Shown in pieces: positions 1 to 8,740 of a stretch of 64,000 bases of DNA. This stretch comes from Bacteroidales bacterium (lineage in GTDB: Bacteria > Bacteroidota > Bacteroidia > Bacteroidales > F082). The notes under the pieces are model-generated. The model made no database searches. It saw nothing but the letters and a program-made list of their open reading frames with translations, and was not told the origin of the DNA. The position numbers and the translations under genes are program-made. Positions within the stretch are counted from its first letter, which is position 1, and every line of letters starts with the position of its first letter. Location: the NCBI GenBank assembly GCA_017537965.1, contig JAFYJV010000011.1, forward strand, positions 62,001-126,000. Direction: 5' to 3'.

Positions 1-42
1 TTGAACTTCAAGATACTTGTTTTATCAATTACCGTTCCAAAA

Positions 43-2622
43 TTATTCTTCGGTGGTCTCTGGTTGATCCTCCGTGCTGTTTTCGATGTTGGGCTCCTCT
101 CCCACTGCCGTTTCAGGCATGATCGGGTTGCCTTCCTCGTCATACTGGACCTCTGCTTCTTCGTCCTCGTCTTCGCGTTTCACCTTAGTGACAGCGGCGA
201 TCTCGTCATTGCCTCGGAGGTCGATGAGCTTGACACCTTGGGTTGCTCTGCCCATCACACGCAGCGTATCGGCACCAATGCGGATCAGGATGCCCGACTT
301 GTTAATAATAATAAGGTCATCATCGTCGGTCACGTCCTTGATGGCAATCAGATCGCCAGTCTTTTCCGTGATATTCAATGTCTTGACGCCCTTGCCACCA
401 CGGTTGGTCACACGATAGTCGTCAATGCCGCTACGTTTGCCAAATCCCTTTTCAGAAACCACCAACACGGTCTGTTCAGGACTGTGCAGGCAAATCATTC
501 CGATGACCTCGTCTTGTTCGGATGCCAAGGTGATGCCCTTCACACCGGAGGCGGTACGACCCATCGGACGGACGGTCTTCTCATTGAATCTCACGGCTTT
601 ACCAGAGCGTAATGCCATCAAGACCTCGTCTTCGCCGCTGGTCAAGTTGGCCGTCAGCAGTTCATCTCCCTCACGGATGTTGATGGCGTTGATGCCAGCC
701 TTGCGTGGGCGTGAATAGGCCTCCAAAGTGGTCTTCTTGATGATACCTTTCTTGGTGCAAAGGATCACATAGTTGTTGTTGATGAACTCTTCGTCCTTCA
801 GATCCTTGACATTGAGGGTAGTAATTACCTTGTTGTCTTTATCGACATTCAACAGGTTTTGGATGGCCCTGCCTTTGCTGTTCTTGCCTTCTTCGGGGAT
901 CTCGAAAGCCCTTAGCCAGTAGCACTTGCCTTGTTCCGTAAAGAACAGCAGGTAGTTGTGATTGGTGCAGGTGAAGATATGTTCGATGAAGTCGGTGTCG
1001 CGAGTCGAGGAGCCTTTCGATCCCTTGCCTCCCCTGCTCTGGCGGCGGTATTCGCGAAGCGGGGTGCGTTTCACATAGCCGAGATGGGAGATGGTGACAA
1101 CCACTGTGTCGTCGGCGATCATATCCTCAATGCGGAACTCGCCAGCAGCGGGAACGATCTGGGTCCTGCGAGCATCGCCATATTTATTCTTGATTTCCAG
1201 CAATTCATCCTTGATGATCTGGAACTGCATGTCCACATTTTGTAGAACGTTGTGGAAATGACGGATTTTTTCCTCGAGTTCTTCCAACTCGTCCATGATC
1301 TTCTTGATCTCAAGTCCGGCCAACTGACCAAGGCGGTATGCCACGATGGCAGATGCCTGTGGGTCGTCGAAGCCGAACTTCTCCATGATGGCTTGCTTGG
1401 CTTCGGCAGAGCCGCCTTTGCAGGCGCGGATGGTGGCGATGATTTCATCCACAATGTCGATGGCACGTGCAAGACCTTCCAGGATATGGGCGCGTTCCTC
1501 TGCCTTCTTCAAGTCGAACTGGGTGCGGCGAATCACCACTTGATGGCGATGATCCACGAAATGCTTGATCAAGTCTTTCAGATTCAGCGTGTAAGGACGG
1601 CCATTGACCAAAGCTACGTTGTTCACGTTGAATGAGCTCTGGAGGGCGGTCATCTGGTAGAGCTTGTTCAGGACGATCTCTGCGTTGGCGTCACGCTTCA
1701 ACTCATAAACGATGCGGATGCCCTTGCGGTCTGACTCGTCGCGGATGTCGGCGATGCCGTCCAGTTTCTTGTCGTTGACCAGGTCGGCGGTCTTCTTGAT
1801 CATGTCGGCTTTGTTGACCTGATATGGGATGGAGGTGGCGATGATGCGCTCGTGGCCGTTGTGCTCTTCGATGCTGGCCTCGCCGCGAACCACGATGCGT
1901 CCCCTACCCGTCTCAAACGCTTCGCGGACCCCCTCATAGCCATAGATGACGCCGGCTGTCGGGAAGTCGGGCGCTTTGATGTATTCCATCAACTCTTGGA
2001 TGGTGATGTCGTTGTTGTCGATATAGGCGATGATGCCATCGACGCATTCACTGAGGTTATGGGGTGCCATGTTGGTGGCCATGCCGACGGCGATGCCGTT
2101 GGATCCATTGACCAGCAAAGCGGGGATCTGCGTCGGCAGCACTGTGGGCTCTTGCAGTGAGTCGTCAAAGTTATTTTGGAAATCGACGGTGTCTTTCTCC
2201 AAGTCGTCGAGCATCTCTTCTCCGATCTTCTTGAGACGGGCTTCGGTATAACGCATGGCAGCGGGGCTGTCACCGTCAACGGAACCGAAGTTTCCCTGGC
2301 CATCCACCAACGGATAGCGAAGCGACCATGGCTGTGCCATACGCACCATGGCGTCATATACTGAGGAGTCGCCGTGAGGATGGTACTTACCAAGGACCTC
2401 ACCGACGATTCTTGCCGACTTTTTGTAGCCGCTGTGCGAAGTGACGCCCATGCCCAACATGCCGTATAGGACACGGCGATGCACGGGCTTCAGTCCGTCC
2501 CTAACATCGGGCAAGGCGCGCGAGATGATGACCGACATCGAATAGTCGATGTAAGCCGACTTCATCTGATTCTCAAGGTTTACTCGTATGATTTTTTCTC
2601 CAGAGAGGTTTTCTTCTTCCAT
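43..2622 (-). CDS. gyrA: DNA gyrase subunit A
   Basis: Breakage-reunion subunit of the type IIA topoisomerase that introduces negative supercoils using ATP together with GyrB. The 859-residue protein has the GyrA N-terminal region with [10 protein letters not shown] (residues 81-90) and the active-site tyrosine in AAMRYTEAR (Tyr125), followed by the C-terminal beta-pinwheel. The gyrase box reads QSRGGKG rather than the usual QRRGGKG, so it is recognisable but deviates at its second position. The residues matching E. coli Ser83 and Asp87 (Ser86, Asp90) are the quinolone-sensitive ones. The last 40 or so residues are strongly acidic, a common GyrA tail. The gene stands alone and diverges from clpC. 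A TAnnTTTG box lies about 70 nt upstream of the ATG. GyrA rather than ParC is supported by the gyrase box and overall similarity. Confidence 0.97.
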   Translation of the reverse strand: MEEENLSGEKIIRVNLENQMKSAYIDYSMSVIISRALPDVRDGLKPVHRRVLYGMLGMGVTSHSGYKKSARIVGEVLGKYHPHGDSSVYDAMVRMAQPWSLRYPLVDGQGNFGSVDGDSPAAMRYTEARLKKIGEEMLDDLEKDTVDFQNNFDDSLQEPTVLPTQIPALLVNGSNGIAVGMATNMAPHNLSECVDGIIAYIDNNDITIQELMEYIKAPDFPTAGVIYGYEGVREAFETGRGRIVVRGEASIEEHNGHERIIATSIPYQVNKADMIKKTADLVNDKKLDGIADIRDESDRKGIRIVYELKRDANAEIVLNKLYQMTALQSSFNVNNVALVNGRPYTLNLKDLIKHFVDHRHQVVIRRTQFDLKKAEERAHILEGLARAIDIVDEIIATIRACKGGSAEAKQAIMEKFGFDDPQASAIVAYRLGQLAGLEIKKIMDELEELEEKIRHFHNVLQNVDMQFQIIKDELLEIKNKYGDARRTQIVPAAGEFRIEDMIADDTVVVTISHLGYVKRTPLREYRRQSRGGKGSKGSSTRDTDFIEHIFTCTNHNYLLFFTEQGKCYWLRAFEIPEEGKNSKGRAIQNLLNVDKDNKVITTLNVKDLKDEEFINNNYVILCTKKGIIKKTTLEAYSRPRKAGINAINIREGDELLTANLTSGEDEVLMALRSGKAVRFNEKTVRPMGRTASGVKGITLASEQDEVIGMICLHSPEQTVLVVSEKGFGKRSGIDDYRVTNRGGKGVKTLNITEKTGDLIAIKDVTDDDDLIIINKSGILIRIGADTLRVMGRATQGVKLIDLRGNDEIAAVTKVKREDEDEEAEVQYDEEGNPIMPETAVGEEPNIENSTEDQPETTEE

Positions 2623-2631
2623 AAAATCAAT

Positions 2632-2682
2632 TTCTAAATTTCAAGATTCCGATATTTCAAGATTTCAAATTTAAGGGCTGTT
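2632..2682. repeat. short degenerate A/T-rich repeat in gyrA leader
   Basis: The untranslated leader of gyrA holds several near copies of the string ATTTCAAGAT. Related strings lie between the two transketolase genes (12775-12795) and before the MFS gene (about 43365-43380, opposite orientation). They look like members of a dispersed intergenic repeat family rather than a specific operator. Confidence 0.45.
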
Positions 2683-2695
2683 TTTTTAGCAGGTG

Positions 2696-2703
2696 CAAAT
2701 TTA
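2696..2703 (-). promoter_or_regulatory. gyrA promoter, -7 box
   Basis: TAAATTTG on the minus strand matches the Bacteroidetes -7 consensus TAnnTTTG. It predicts a leader of about 70 nt before the gyrA ATG. No clear TTG sits at the expected spacing upstream. Confidence 0.6.
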
Positions 2704-2796
2704 CAAAAAATACCTTTAACCCCCACCTAAAAATTCAAAAAACATGAAAATTTGTCATTTTGCCCATAAAAATAAGCGAGGAGCGATTTTTGTTAT

Positions 2797-2804
2797 TAAC
2801 TTTG
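2797..2804 (+). promoter_or_regulatory. clpC promoter, -7 box
   Basis: TAACTTTG lies 39 nt before the ATG at 2844. It sits downstream of the first in-frame start codon at 2760, which would therefore not be transcribed. This is the main reason for choosing 2844 as the start. Confidence 0.6.
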
Positions 2805-2843
2805 CATCGGATTAATGCAAACAAAAACTCAACATTCTCATAT

Positions 2844-5414
2844 ATGGATGCCAAATTCTCCCCACGAGTACGTGACATCATGTCATTCAGCCATAGCGAG
2901 GCGTTGCGGCTGGGAAACGCGTACATTGGATTGGAACATCTTTTTTTAGGCATGTTGAAAGAAGGTGGCAGCTGTGCTATTCAGTTGCTGGTCAACCTTA
3001 ATCTCAACATCGAAATCTTCCAGCAGAAACTGGAAGCCTCCATCAGGGTCGTCAACCCCGCCAAGCCGGCCATGGACAATCTTCCGTTGACCAAGCAGGC
3101 TGAAAGGGTTTTGAAATATTCCTATATCATCGCCAAGGAATTCCGCAGCGAGTTGGTCAGGTCGGAGCATCTCATGCTTGCCATCCTCCATGAGCGGAAC
3201 AACATCATCTCACAAAATCTGGAGTTTGAAGGAATCACGCATGAGAACTTCAAGGCTGAACTCCTTAAATACAACGCGGAAAACGGCAAGGATGTGCCTC
3301 CGCAGTCGGCGCCCCAGGAAGCGCCACAAGACATTTTCGGGAGCGACGATGATGATTACGATGACGACACCTTGCCACCTCCCCAAGAAAAACCCAAGAA
3401 AACGAGCAACCTCAAGAGCAAGACCCCGGTGCTCGACAATTTCGGACGGGACCTGACACGTGCAGCCGAGGAAGGCCGTTTGGATCCCATCGTGGGACGT
3501 GACACGGAGTTGGAGCGCATCGCGCAGATCTTGAGCCGTCGCAAGAAGAATAACCCCATCCTTATCGGGGAGCCGGGCGTGGGCAAGTCAGCGATTGCCG
3601 AGGGTTTGGCCATACGCATCACACAGCATAAGGTTTCACGCACCTTATTCAATAAACGCATCATCATGCTTGACATCGGCAGCGTGGTGGCTGGTACGAA
3701 ATACCGTGGACAGTTTGAGGAACGCATCAAGGCTATCCTCAATGAGTTGGAGAAGAATCCGGATGTCATCCTGTTTATCGACGAGATACATACTCTCGTG
3801 GGCGCGGGCAATGCCAACGGATCGCTTGACGCATCCAACATGTTCAAACCTGCCCTCGCCCGTGGCGAGTTGCAGTGCATCGGATCCACAACCCTTGACG
3901 AGTATCGACAATATATCGAGAAGGACGGCGCTTTGGAACGCCGTTTTCAGAAAATCCTGGTGGATCCGACCTCTCCCGAGGAAACCGTTGAGATTCTGAA
4001 CAACATCAAGCAAAAATACGAGGACCATCATCTGGTGTCATATACGCCCGAGGCCATTGAGGCTTGCGTGAAGCTGACCAACCGCTACATGTCGGACCGT
4101 CACTTGCCCGACAAGGCCATCGATGCCCTTGATGAAGCCGGAGCGAGGGTGCACATCCGCAATATCAACGTCCCTGAGGAGATCACCGTTTTGGAACAGG
4201 AGATCGAAACCATCAGGAAGCAGAAGAAACAGGCCATCTCTGAACAGAAGTTTGAGGATGCGGGTAAATTCCGTGACCAAGAGGTGAAGGCCATGGACCG
4301 ACTTGAAAAGGTCAAGAAAGACTGGGAAAAAGACAACCTGACGCACCGGCAGACAGTGACAGAACAAGATGTTGCCGAGGTCGTCGCCATGATGACTGGA
4401 GTGCCGGTCCAACGCATTGCCCAAAACGAAGGATCGCGACTGTTGGCTATGGAACAGGAACTTGCAGGCACTGTCATCGGACAGGACGATGCCATCAAGA
4501 AAGTCACCAGGGCAATCCGGAGAAACCGTGCCGGACTCAAGGATCCCAACAAGCCTATCGGGTCGTTCATCTTCCTCGGCCCTACTGGCGTTGGAAAGAC
4601 TTATCTCGCCAAAGTGTTGGCAAAATACCTCTTCGACTCAGAGGAAGCTTTGATCCGAATCGACATGAGCGAATACATGGAGAAGTTTGCAGTGTCGCGT
4701 CTCGTGGGAGCGCCTCCAGGATATGTTGGCTATGAAGAAGGTGGACAGCTGACCGAGAAAGTGCGTCGCAAGCCCTACTCCATCGTTCTTCTTGATGAGA
4801 TCGAGAAGGCTCATCCCGATGTGTTCCACCTCTTGTTGCAGGTGCTCGACGACGGACAACTCACCGACAGTCTCGGGCGCAAGGTCGATTTCAAGAACAC
4901 CATCATTATCATGACCTCCAACATCGGGAGCCGACAGCTCAAGGAGTTCGGCCAAGGAGTGGGATTCGGAACAGAAGCCAAGCGCAACGCTGCCGACGAA
5001 TACTCCCACAGTGTCATTGAAAATGCATTGAAACGCACTTTCGCACCGGAGTTCCTCAACCGTATCGACGACGTGATCATGTTCAACTCATTGAAACGCG
5101 AGGATATTCACAAGATCATCGACATTGAATTGCACAACGTCTTTAAGCGTGTGGAGGAGATGGGCTATCGACTGGAACTCACCGAGAAGGCCAAGGATTT
5201 CATTGCGGAAAAGGGCTGGGACGATCAATTTGGTGCCCGTCCGCTGAAACGTGCCATCCAGAAATATGTGGAGGATGTCCTGGCCGAAGAGCTCATCAAG
5301 ACGCCGATGCCCGCAGGCAGTACTGTCAGCATCGACCTCAACGACGACACCCAAGAGATCACCATCCGTTGCAATCCCGCTGAGACAAAGGTCTTGGAGG
5401 AGGCGTCGGCATAA
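2844..5414 (+). CDS. clpC: ATP-dependent Clp protease ATP-binding subunit (ClpC type)
   Basis: Hsp100 unfoldase that feeds proteins to ClpP in the cytoplasm. In the 856-residue protein the order is: Clp_N repeats (about 1-150, starting MDAKFSPRVRDI), an acidic/proline linker, AAA domain 1 with Walker A GEPGVGKS (about 242), a UVR/M-domain segment with EQKFEDAGKFRD (about 465), and AAA domain 2 with GPTGVGKT (about 579). The UVR motif inside the middle domain marks it as ClpC rather than ClpB or ClpA. The start at 2844 is preferred to the in-frame one at 2760 because of promoter position and family N-termini. It is followed after 21 nt by cca and then miaA on the same strand, so the three are probably one operon. 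Confidence 0.95.
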   Translation: MDAKFSPRVRDIMSFSHSEALRLGNAYIGLEHLFLGMLKEGGSCAIQLLVNLNLNIEIFQQKLEASIRVVNPAKPAMDNLPLTKQAERVLKYSYIIAKEFRSELVRSEHLMLAILHERNNIISQNLEFEGITHENFKAELLKYNAENGKDVPPQSAPQEAPQDIFGSDDDDYDDDTLPPPQEKPKKTSNLKSKTPVLDNFGRDLTRAAEEGRLDPIVGRDTELERIAQILSRRKKNNPILIGEPGVGKSAIAEGLAIRITQHKVSRTLFNKRIIMLDIGSVVAGTKYRGQFEERIKAILNELEKNPDVILFIDEIHTLVGAGNANGSLDASNMFKPALARGELQCIGSTTLDEYRQYIEKDGALERRFQKILVDPTSPEETVEILNNIKQKYEDHHLVSYTPEAIEACVKLTNRYMSDRHLPDKAIDALDEAGARVHIRNINVPEEITVLEQEIETIRKQKKQAISEQKFEDAGKFRDQEVKAMDRLEKVKKDWEKDNLTHRQTVTEQDVAEVVAMMTGVPVQRIAQNEGSRLLAMEQELAGTVIGQDDAIKKVTRAIRRNRAGLKDPNKPIGSFIFLGPTGVGKTYLAKVLAKYLFDSEEALIRIDMSEYMEKFAVSRLVGAPPGYVGYEEGGQLTEKVRRKPYSIVLLDEIEKAHPDVFHLLLQVLDDGQLTDSLGRKVDFKNTIIIMTSNIGSRQLKEFGQGVGFGTEAKRNAADEYSHSVIENALKRTFAPEFLNRIDDVIMFNSLKREDIHKIIDIELHNVFKRVEEMGYRLELTEKAKDFIAEKGWDDQFGARPLKRAIQKYVEDVLAEELIKTPMPAGSTVSIDLNDDTQEITIRCNPAETKVLEEASA

Positions 5415-5435
5415 GGCTTTCGTTCAAATAAGATC

Positions 5436-6911
5436 ATGGAATACGATTTCAAGCAACATATCGACAACCCCTTGTTTCGGCTCATCTCCCGATGCTGCAA
5501 GGAACTAGGTGTGAAAGGCTATGTGATTGGCGGTTATGTCCGCGACCTTTTGCTTCGAAGGAAGTCCAACGACATCGACGTGGTGACCGTGGGAAGTGGC
5601 ATCGCCCTTGCAAAAAAGGTGGCTTCATACCTGCCTGGCAACAAGGAGGCGAAGTATTACGGTGCATTTGGCACCGCCATGATCTATTACAAGGGCATTG
5701 AGATAGAGTTTGTCGGTGCAAGGCGTGAGTCGTACGACCGCAACAGCCGAAAGCCTGTCGTGGAAAACGGCACCCTCGAAGACGATCAGAACAGACGTGA
5801 CTTCACCATCAATGCCATGGCGGTCAGCCTCAATGAAGAGGACTTTGGGGCTTTTCTCGACCCTTTCAACGGCATGGAGGATCTTGAGGAACTGACCATC
5901 CGCACGCCGCTCGATCCCGACGTCACCTATTCCGACGACCCGTTGCGCATGATGCGTGCCATCCGTTTCGCTACCCAGTTGCATTTCTATATCGAGCCCG
6001 AGTCGTTCTATTCCATTACGCGCAATGCGGAACGCATCAAGATCGTCTCCATGGAACGCATCACTGAGGAGTTGAACAAGATCATGATGGCTCCACGCCC
6101 TTCAACAGGGTTCATCCTTCTGGATGAGTGCGGATTGCTGAAGTATGTCCTCCCCCAACTCACCCTGTTGAAGGGCGTGGAGGTCATTCACGGCAAGGGT
6201 CACAAGGACAACTTCTACCACACCATGCAAGTGCTCGACCAGGTGGCGGAAAAGAGCGACAACCTTTGGCTGCGCTGGGCCGCCTTGCTGCACGATATTG
6301 CCAAGCCTCAGACCAAACGATGGGAGGATGGGATCGGCTGGACCTTCCACGGCCACGAGTTCAAAGGCTCTAAGATGGTGCCTAAGATCTTTGCCCAACT
6401 GAAACTCCCGCTGAACGAAAAGATGAAATATGTGGAGAAGTTGGTGCTGCTCCATCTCCGCCCTATCGTCCTTGCCGAGGACATTGTCACTGACTCCGCT
6501 GTCAGGAGGCTGCTTTTCGATGCTGGCGACGACATTGACGACCTCATGTTGCTTTGTCATGCCGATATCACTTCGAAAAACGAGGAAAAAATCAAGAAAT
6601 ACCATCGTAACTTTGAGATTGTCCAAGAAAAACTCAAGGAGATCGAGGCCAAGGATCACTTGCGCAACTGGCAGCCGCCCATTGACGGGAACGCCATCAT
6701 GGAGACTTTTGGAATCTCTGCGGGACGAGAGGTGGGCATCATCAAGAATGCCATTCGCGAAGCCGTTCTCGATGGCGTCATCGGCAACAACTTCGAAGAA
6801 GCGTACGCTTTTATGAAAAAAGTCGGTGCCGAGCAAGGTTTGAGCGTCGTAAAAGAGATGGAAGCTCCTGTGGTGGTCAACAACAACGGCCCGGTGCCAA
6901 ACAAGCTATAG
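5436..6911 (+). CDS. cca: CCA-adding tRNA nucleotidyltransferase / poly(A) polymerase family, HD domain
   Basis: Class II nucleotidyltransferase, most likely adding or repairing the CCA 3' end of tRNAs. The 491-residue protein has the family signature GGYVRDLLL (about 32-40) followed by the metal-binding DID (46-48), the flexible loop and RRDFTINAMA, the RNA-binding region, and an HD hydrolase motif LLHDIAKP near residue 285, as in bacterial CCA enzymes with 2',3'-cyclic phosphodiesterase/phosphatase activity. The tRNA genes in this window do not encode CCA, so the cell needs this activity. A poly(A) polymerase role cannot be excluded. It lies between clpC (21 nt upstream) and miaA (2 nt downstream). 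Confidence 0.9.
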   Translation: MEYDFKQHIDNPLFRLISRCCKELGVKGYVIGGYVRDLLLRRKSNDIDVVTVGSGIALAKKVASYLPGNKEAKYYGAFGTAMIYYKGIEIEFVGARRESYDRNSRKPVVENGTLEDDQNRRDFTINAMAVSLNEEDFGAFLDPFNGMEDLEELTIRTPLDPDVTYSDDPLRMMRAIRFATQLHFYIEPESFYSITRNAERIKIVSMERITEELNKIMMAPRPSTGFILLDECGLLKYVLPQLTLLKGVEVIHGKGHKDNFYHTMQVLDQVAEKSDNLWLRWAALLHDIAKPQTKRWEDGIGWTFHGHEFKGSKMVPKIFAQLKLPLNEKMKYVEKLVLLHLRPIVLAEDIVTDSAVRRLLFDAGDDIDDLMLLCHADITSKNEEKIKKYHRNFEIVQEKLKEIEAKDHLRNWQPPIDGNAIMETFGISAGREVGIIKNAIREAVLDGVIGNNFEEAYAFMKKVGAEQGLSVVKEMEAPVVVNNNGPVPNKL

Positions 6912-6913
6912 TT

Positions 6914-7846
6914 ATGAGTGAGGAGTTAGGAGTTAGGAGTGAGGAATTATCAAAGACTTTGATCGTCATTGCCGGTCCTACGGCTTCGGGAAAGACGGCT
7001 GCCGCCATCAAGTTGGCCAAAGCCTTTGACACCGTGATTATCAACGCCGACAGCCGTCAGTTTTACAAGGAAATGAGCATTGGGACAGCGGCTCCTACAC
7101 CTAAAGAATTACATGAGGTAAGACATTATTTTGTTCATCATATCAGTATTTTGGATGATTATGATGTTGCCCAATACGAAAAGGATGTCATGAAGTTGCT
7201 GAAGGAATTGTTCCTACAGCACGACGTGGTGATTCTAACTGGTGGATCAGGGCTTTTTATCGATGCGGTATGCAAAGGTATCGACACTATGCCCGACATT
7301 GACGCGGCAATCCGTCAGAAGGTAGCGTCACTTTACAAGGATGGTGGCCTGGCTGCATTGCAAATGGAGGTTCAACGACTTGATCCCGAGTATTGGATGG
7401 TTGTTGATCAGAAGAATCCGCGTCGTCTTCAAAGAGCGCTGGAGGTTTGTTGTCAGACAGGAAAAACCTTCACTTCGTTCCGCACCAGCACTAGTGCTCC
7501 TCGCGATTTCAAGATTGTAAAATATGCATTGCAATGGGATAGGCAGGAACTTAACAATCGCATCAACCAAAGGGTGGAGATGATGCTTTCACAAGGGCTG
7601 GTGGAGGAAGCGCGTCGGCTTTACCCCTATCGGCATAGAAATGCCCTTAACACAGTGGGTTACAAGGAACTGTTTGATTATTTCGACGAAAAATGCACTT
7701 TGATGGAAGCTGTTGAACAAATCAAGCTCAACACCAGGCATTATGCCAAACGGCAGATGACTTGGCTGAGAAAAGATACTGATTATCATTGGATTGAGCC
7801 CAAATCAATCGACACTGAAATAACGGATCAAACCATCCATGGGTGA
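6914..7846 (+). CDS. miaA: tRNA dimethylallyltransferase MiaA
   Basis: Transfers an isopentenyl group to A37 of tRNAs that read codons beginning with U. P-loop GPTASGKT at residues 21-28, then the family motif DSRQFYKEMSIGTAAP and LTGGSGLF. Length (310) is normal. The ATG lies 2 nt after the cca stop. The first dozen residues (MSEELGVRSEEL) are encoded by a direct repeat of the GAGTTAGGAGT type that also occurs between genes elsewhere in the window, so the N-terminal extension is probably repeat-derived and the ancestral start may have been further in. The 3' end overlaps the convergent kinase gene by 42 nt. Confidence 0.95.
   Translation: MSEELGVRSEELSKTLIVIAGPTASGKTAAAIKLAKAFDTVIINADSRQFYKEMSIGTAAPTPKELHEVRHYFVHHISILDDYDVAQYEKDVMKLLKELFLQHDVVILTGGSGLFIDAVCKGIDTMPDIDAAIRQKVASLYKDGGLAALQMEVQRLDPEYWMVVDQKNPRRLQRALEVCCQTGKTFTSFRTSTSAPRDFKIVKYALQWDRQELNNRINQRVEMMLSQGLVEEARRLYPYRHRNALNTVGYKELFDYFDEKCTLMEAVEQIKLNTRHYAKRQMTWLRKDTDYHWIEPKSIDTEITDQTIHG
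6917..6953 (+). repeat. GAGTTAGGAGT-type repeat inside the miaA start region
   Basis: Tandem copies of GAG(T)TAGGAGT occupy the first codons of miaA. The segment GTGAGGAATTATCAA at 6939-6953 occurs again exactly at 42253-42267 in the galactose operon, which shows that this is a dispersed element. See the related finding. Confidence 0.7.
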
Positions 7847-8647
7847 TCGCATTACTTCGCTCATCATCACCCCTTCCTTTTCCATACATTCTTTTAACAA
7901 ATCGTGTAAATAGTACGCCACGGAACCCACAAAGCCGATAGGCAGTTCACGGCAGTCTTGATATCGCATCACGAAGACGTCAATAAAGTCATCAAGGCAT
8001 TCTTTTACCAGTTGTCGGACAAAAGGATGATCCTTGTACTCGCCTGCGAAACGGGTGAATCCGGCAAGATATTTTGAGGCCTCAGGTTGGTGATAAACCC
8101 GATCAATAAACGACCTTAAATCTAATTGATATTTTGCTTCAAATAAAGCTCTTAAATCATTGGGCATCAATCCATAAAAATAGGATCTTACCAGTTTTCT
8201 TCCAATGTAGCAACCGCTGCCTTCATCTCCCACCAAATAGCCCAAGGAGACGGCTTTATCAAGGATCTTCCCGTCTTTATAAAGACAGGAATTGGCGCCC
8301 GTACCCAAGATACAGGCAATGCCTCTACCCTGGCCAAACAAGGCTACCGCTGCCCCCATCAAGTCGTGTGAAACATAGATCTCGGCATCTGTAAAACGGG
8401 AACGCAAACAGCCTTCCACCATAGCGCAATTGGTCTCTGAGCCGCAGCCCGTGCCATAATACGCAATGGAATCAGGCGACTCCAGATCCATTGGAAATTC
8501 ATGGAGAAGGATCGTCTTTAGTTTCTCAGGTCCGGCATAATTGGGATTGAAACCTGAGGTCACGAAACGACGGATCAAGTGTCCCCCTTCCATCATGACC
8601 CATTCCATCTTGGTGGATCCAGCGTCGATGATCAGTTTTTTCTTCAT
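7805..8647 (-). CDS. N-acetylglucosamine kinase-like protein (BadF/BadG/BcrA/BcrD ATPase family)
   Basis: Sugar-kinase fold protein (ASKHA superfamily) of 280 residues. The phosphate-1 motif is IIDAGSTK (about 6-13) and the phosphate-2 region contains GIACILGTGANS followed by GDEGSGCYIGR, the pattern seen in N-acetylglucosamine kinases of this family. The likely reaction is ATP-dependent phosphorylation of free GlcNAc (or a related amino sugar) in the cytoplasm, and the amino-sugar genes at 30.9-33 kb would fit with it. The substrate is inferred from family resemblance only. The gene overlaps the 3' end of miaA by 42 nt tail to tail and diverges from speA. Confidence 0.8.
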   Translation of the reverse strand: MKKKLIIDAGSTKMEWVMMEGGHLIRRFVTSGFNPNYAGPEKLKTILLHEFPMDLESPDSIAYYGTGCGSETNCAMVEGCLRSRFTDAEIYVSHDLMGAAVALFGQGRGIACILGTGANSCLYKDGKILDKAVSLGYLVGDEGSGCYIGRKLVRSYFYGLMPNDLRALFEAKYQLDLRSFIDRVYHQPEASKYLAGFTRFAGEYKDHPFVRQLVKECLDDFIDVFVMRYQDCRELPIGFVGSVAYYLHDLLKECMEKEGVMMSEVMRSPMDGLIRYFSVD

Positions 8648-8651
8648 GACA

Positions 8652-8659
8652 CAAAAATA
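8652..8659 (-). promoter_or_regulatory. kinase promoter, -7 box (possibly leaderless)
   Basis: TATTTTTG on the minus strand ends only 4 nt before the ATG at 8647, which would make the message leaderless or nearly so. A second TATTTTTG at 8692-8699 on the same strand would give a leader of about 40 nt. The sequence alone does not decide between them. Confidence 0.45.
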
Positions 8660-8701
8660 CGGCTTTTTCGGAAAAATGCGGAGATGGAAAACAAAAATAA
8701 A

Positions 8702-8709
8702 TATATTTG
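8702..8709 (+). promoter_or_regulatory. speA promoter, -7 box
   Basis: TATATTTG followed by GC, 31 nt before the speA ATG at 8741. It excludes the longer open frame that begins at 8579 inside the divergent kinase gene. Confidence 0.6.
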
Positions 8710-8740
8710 CAGACTGTTATTGATCCAAACAAACGAACCA

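Noticed and set aside
1-612. A 203-codon open frame on the plus strand at the left edge
   Set aside because: It lies antisense within gyrA, and its translation has no family resemblance.
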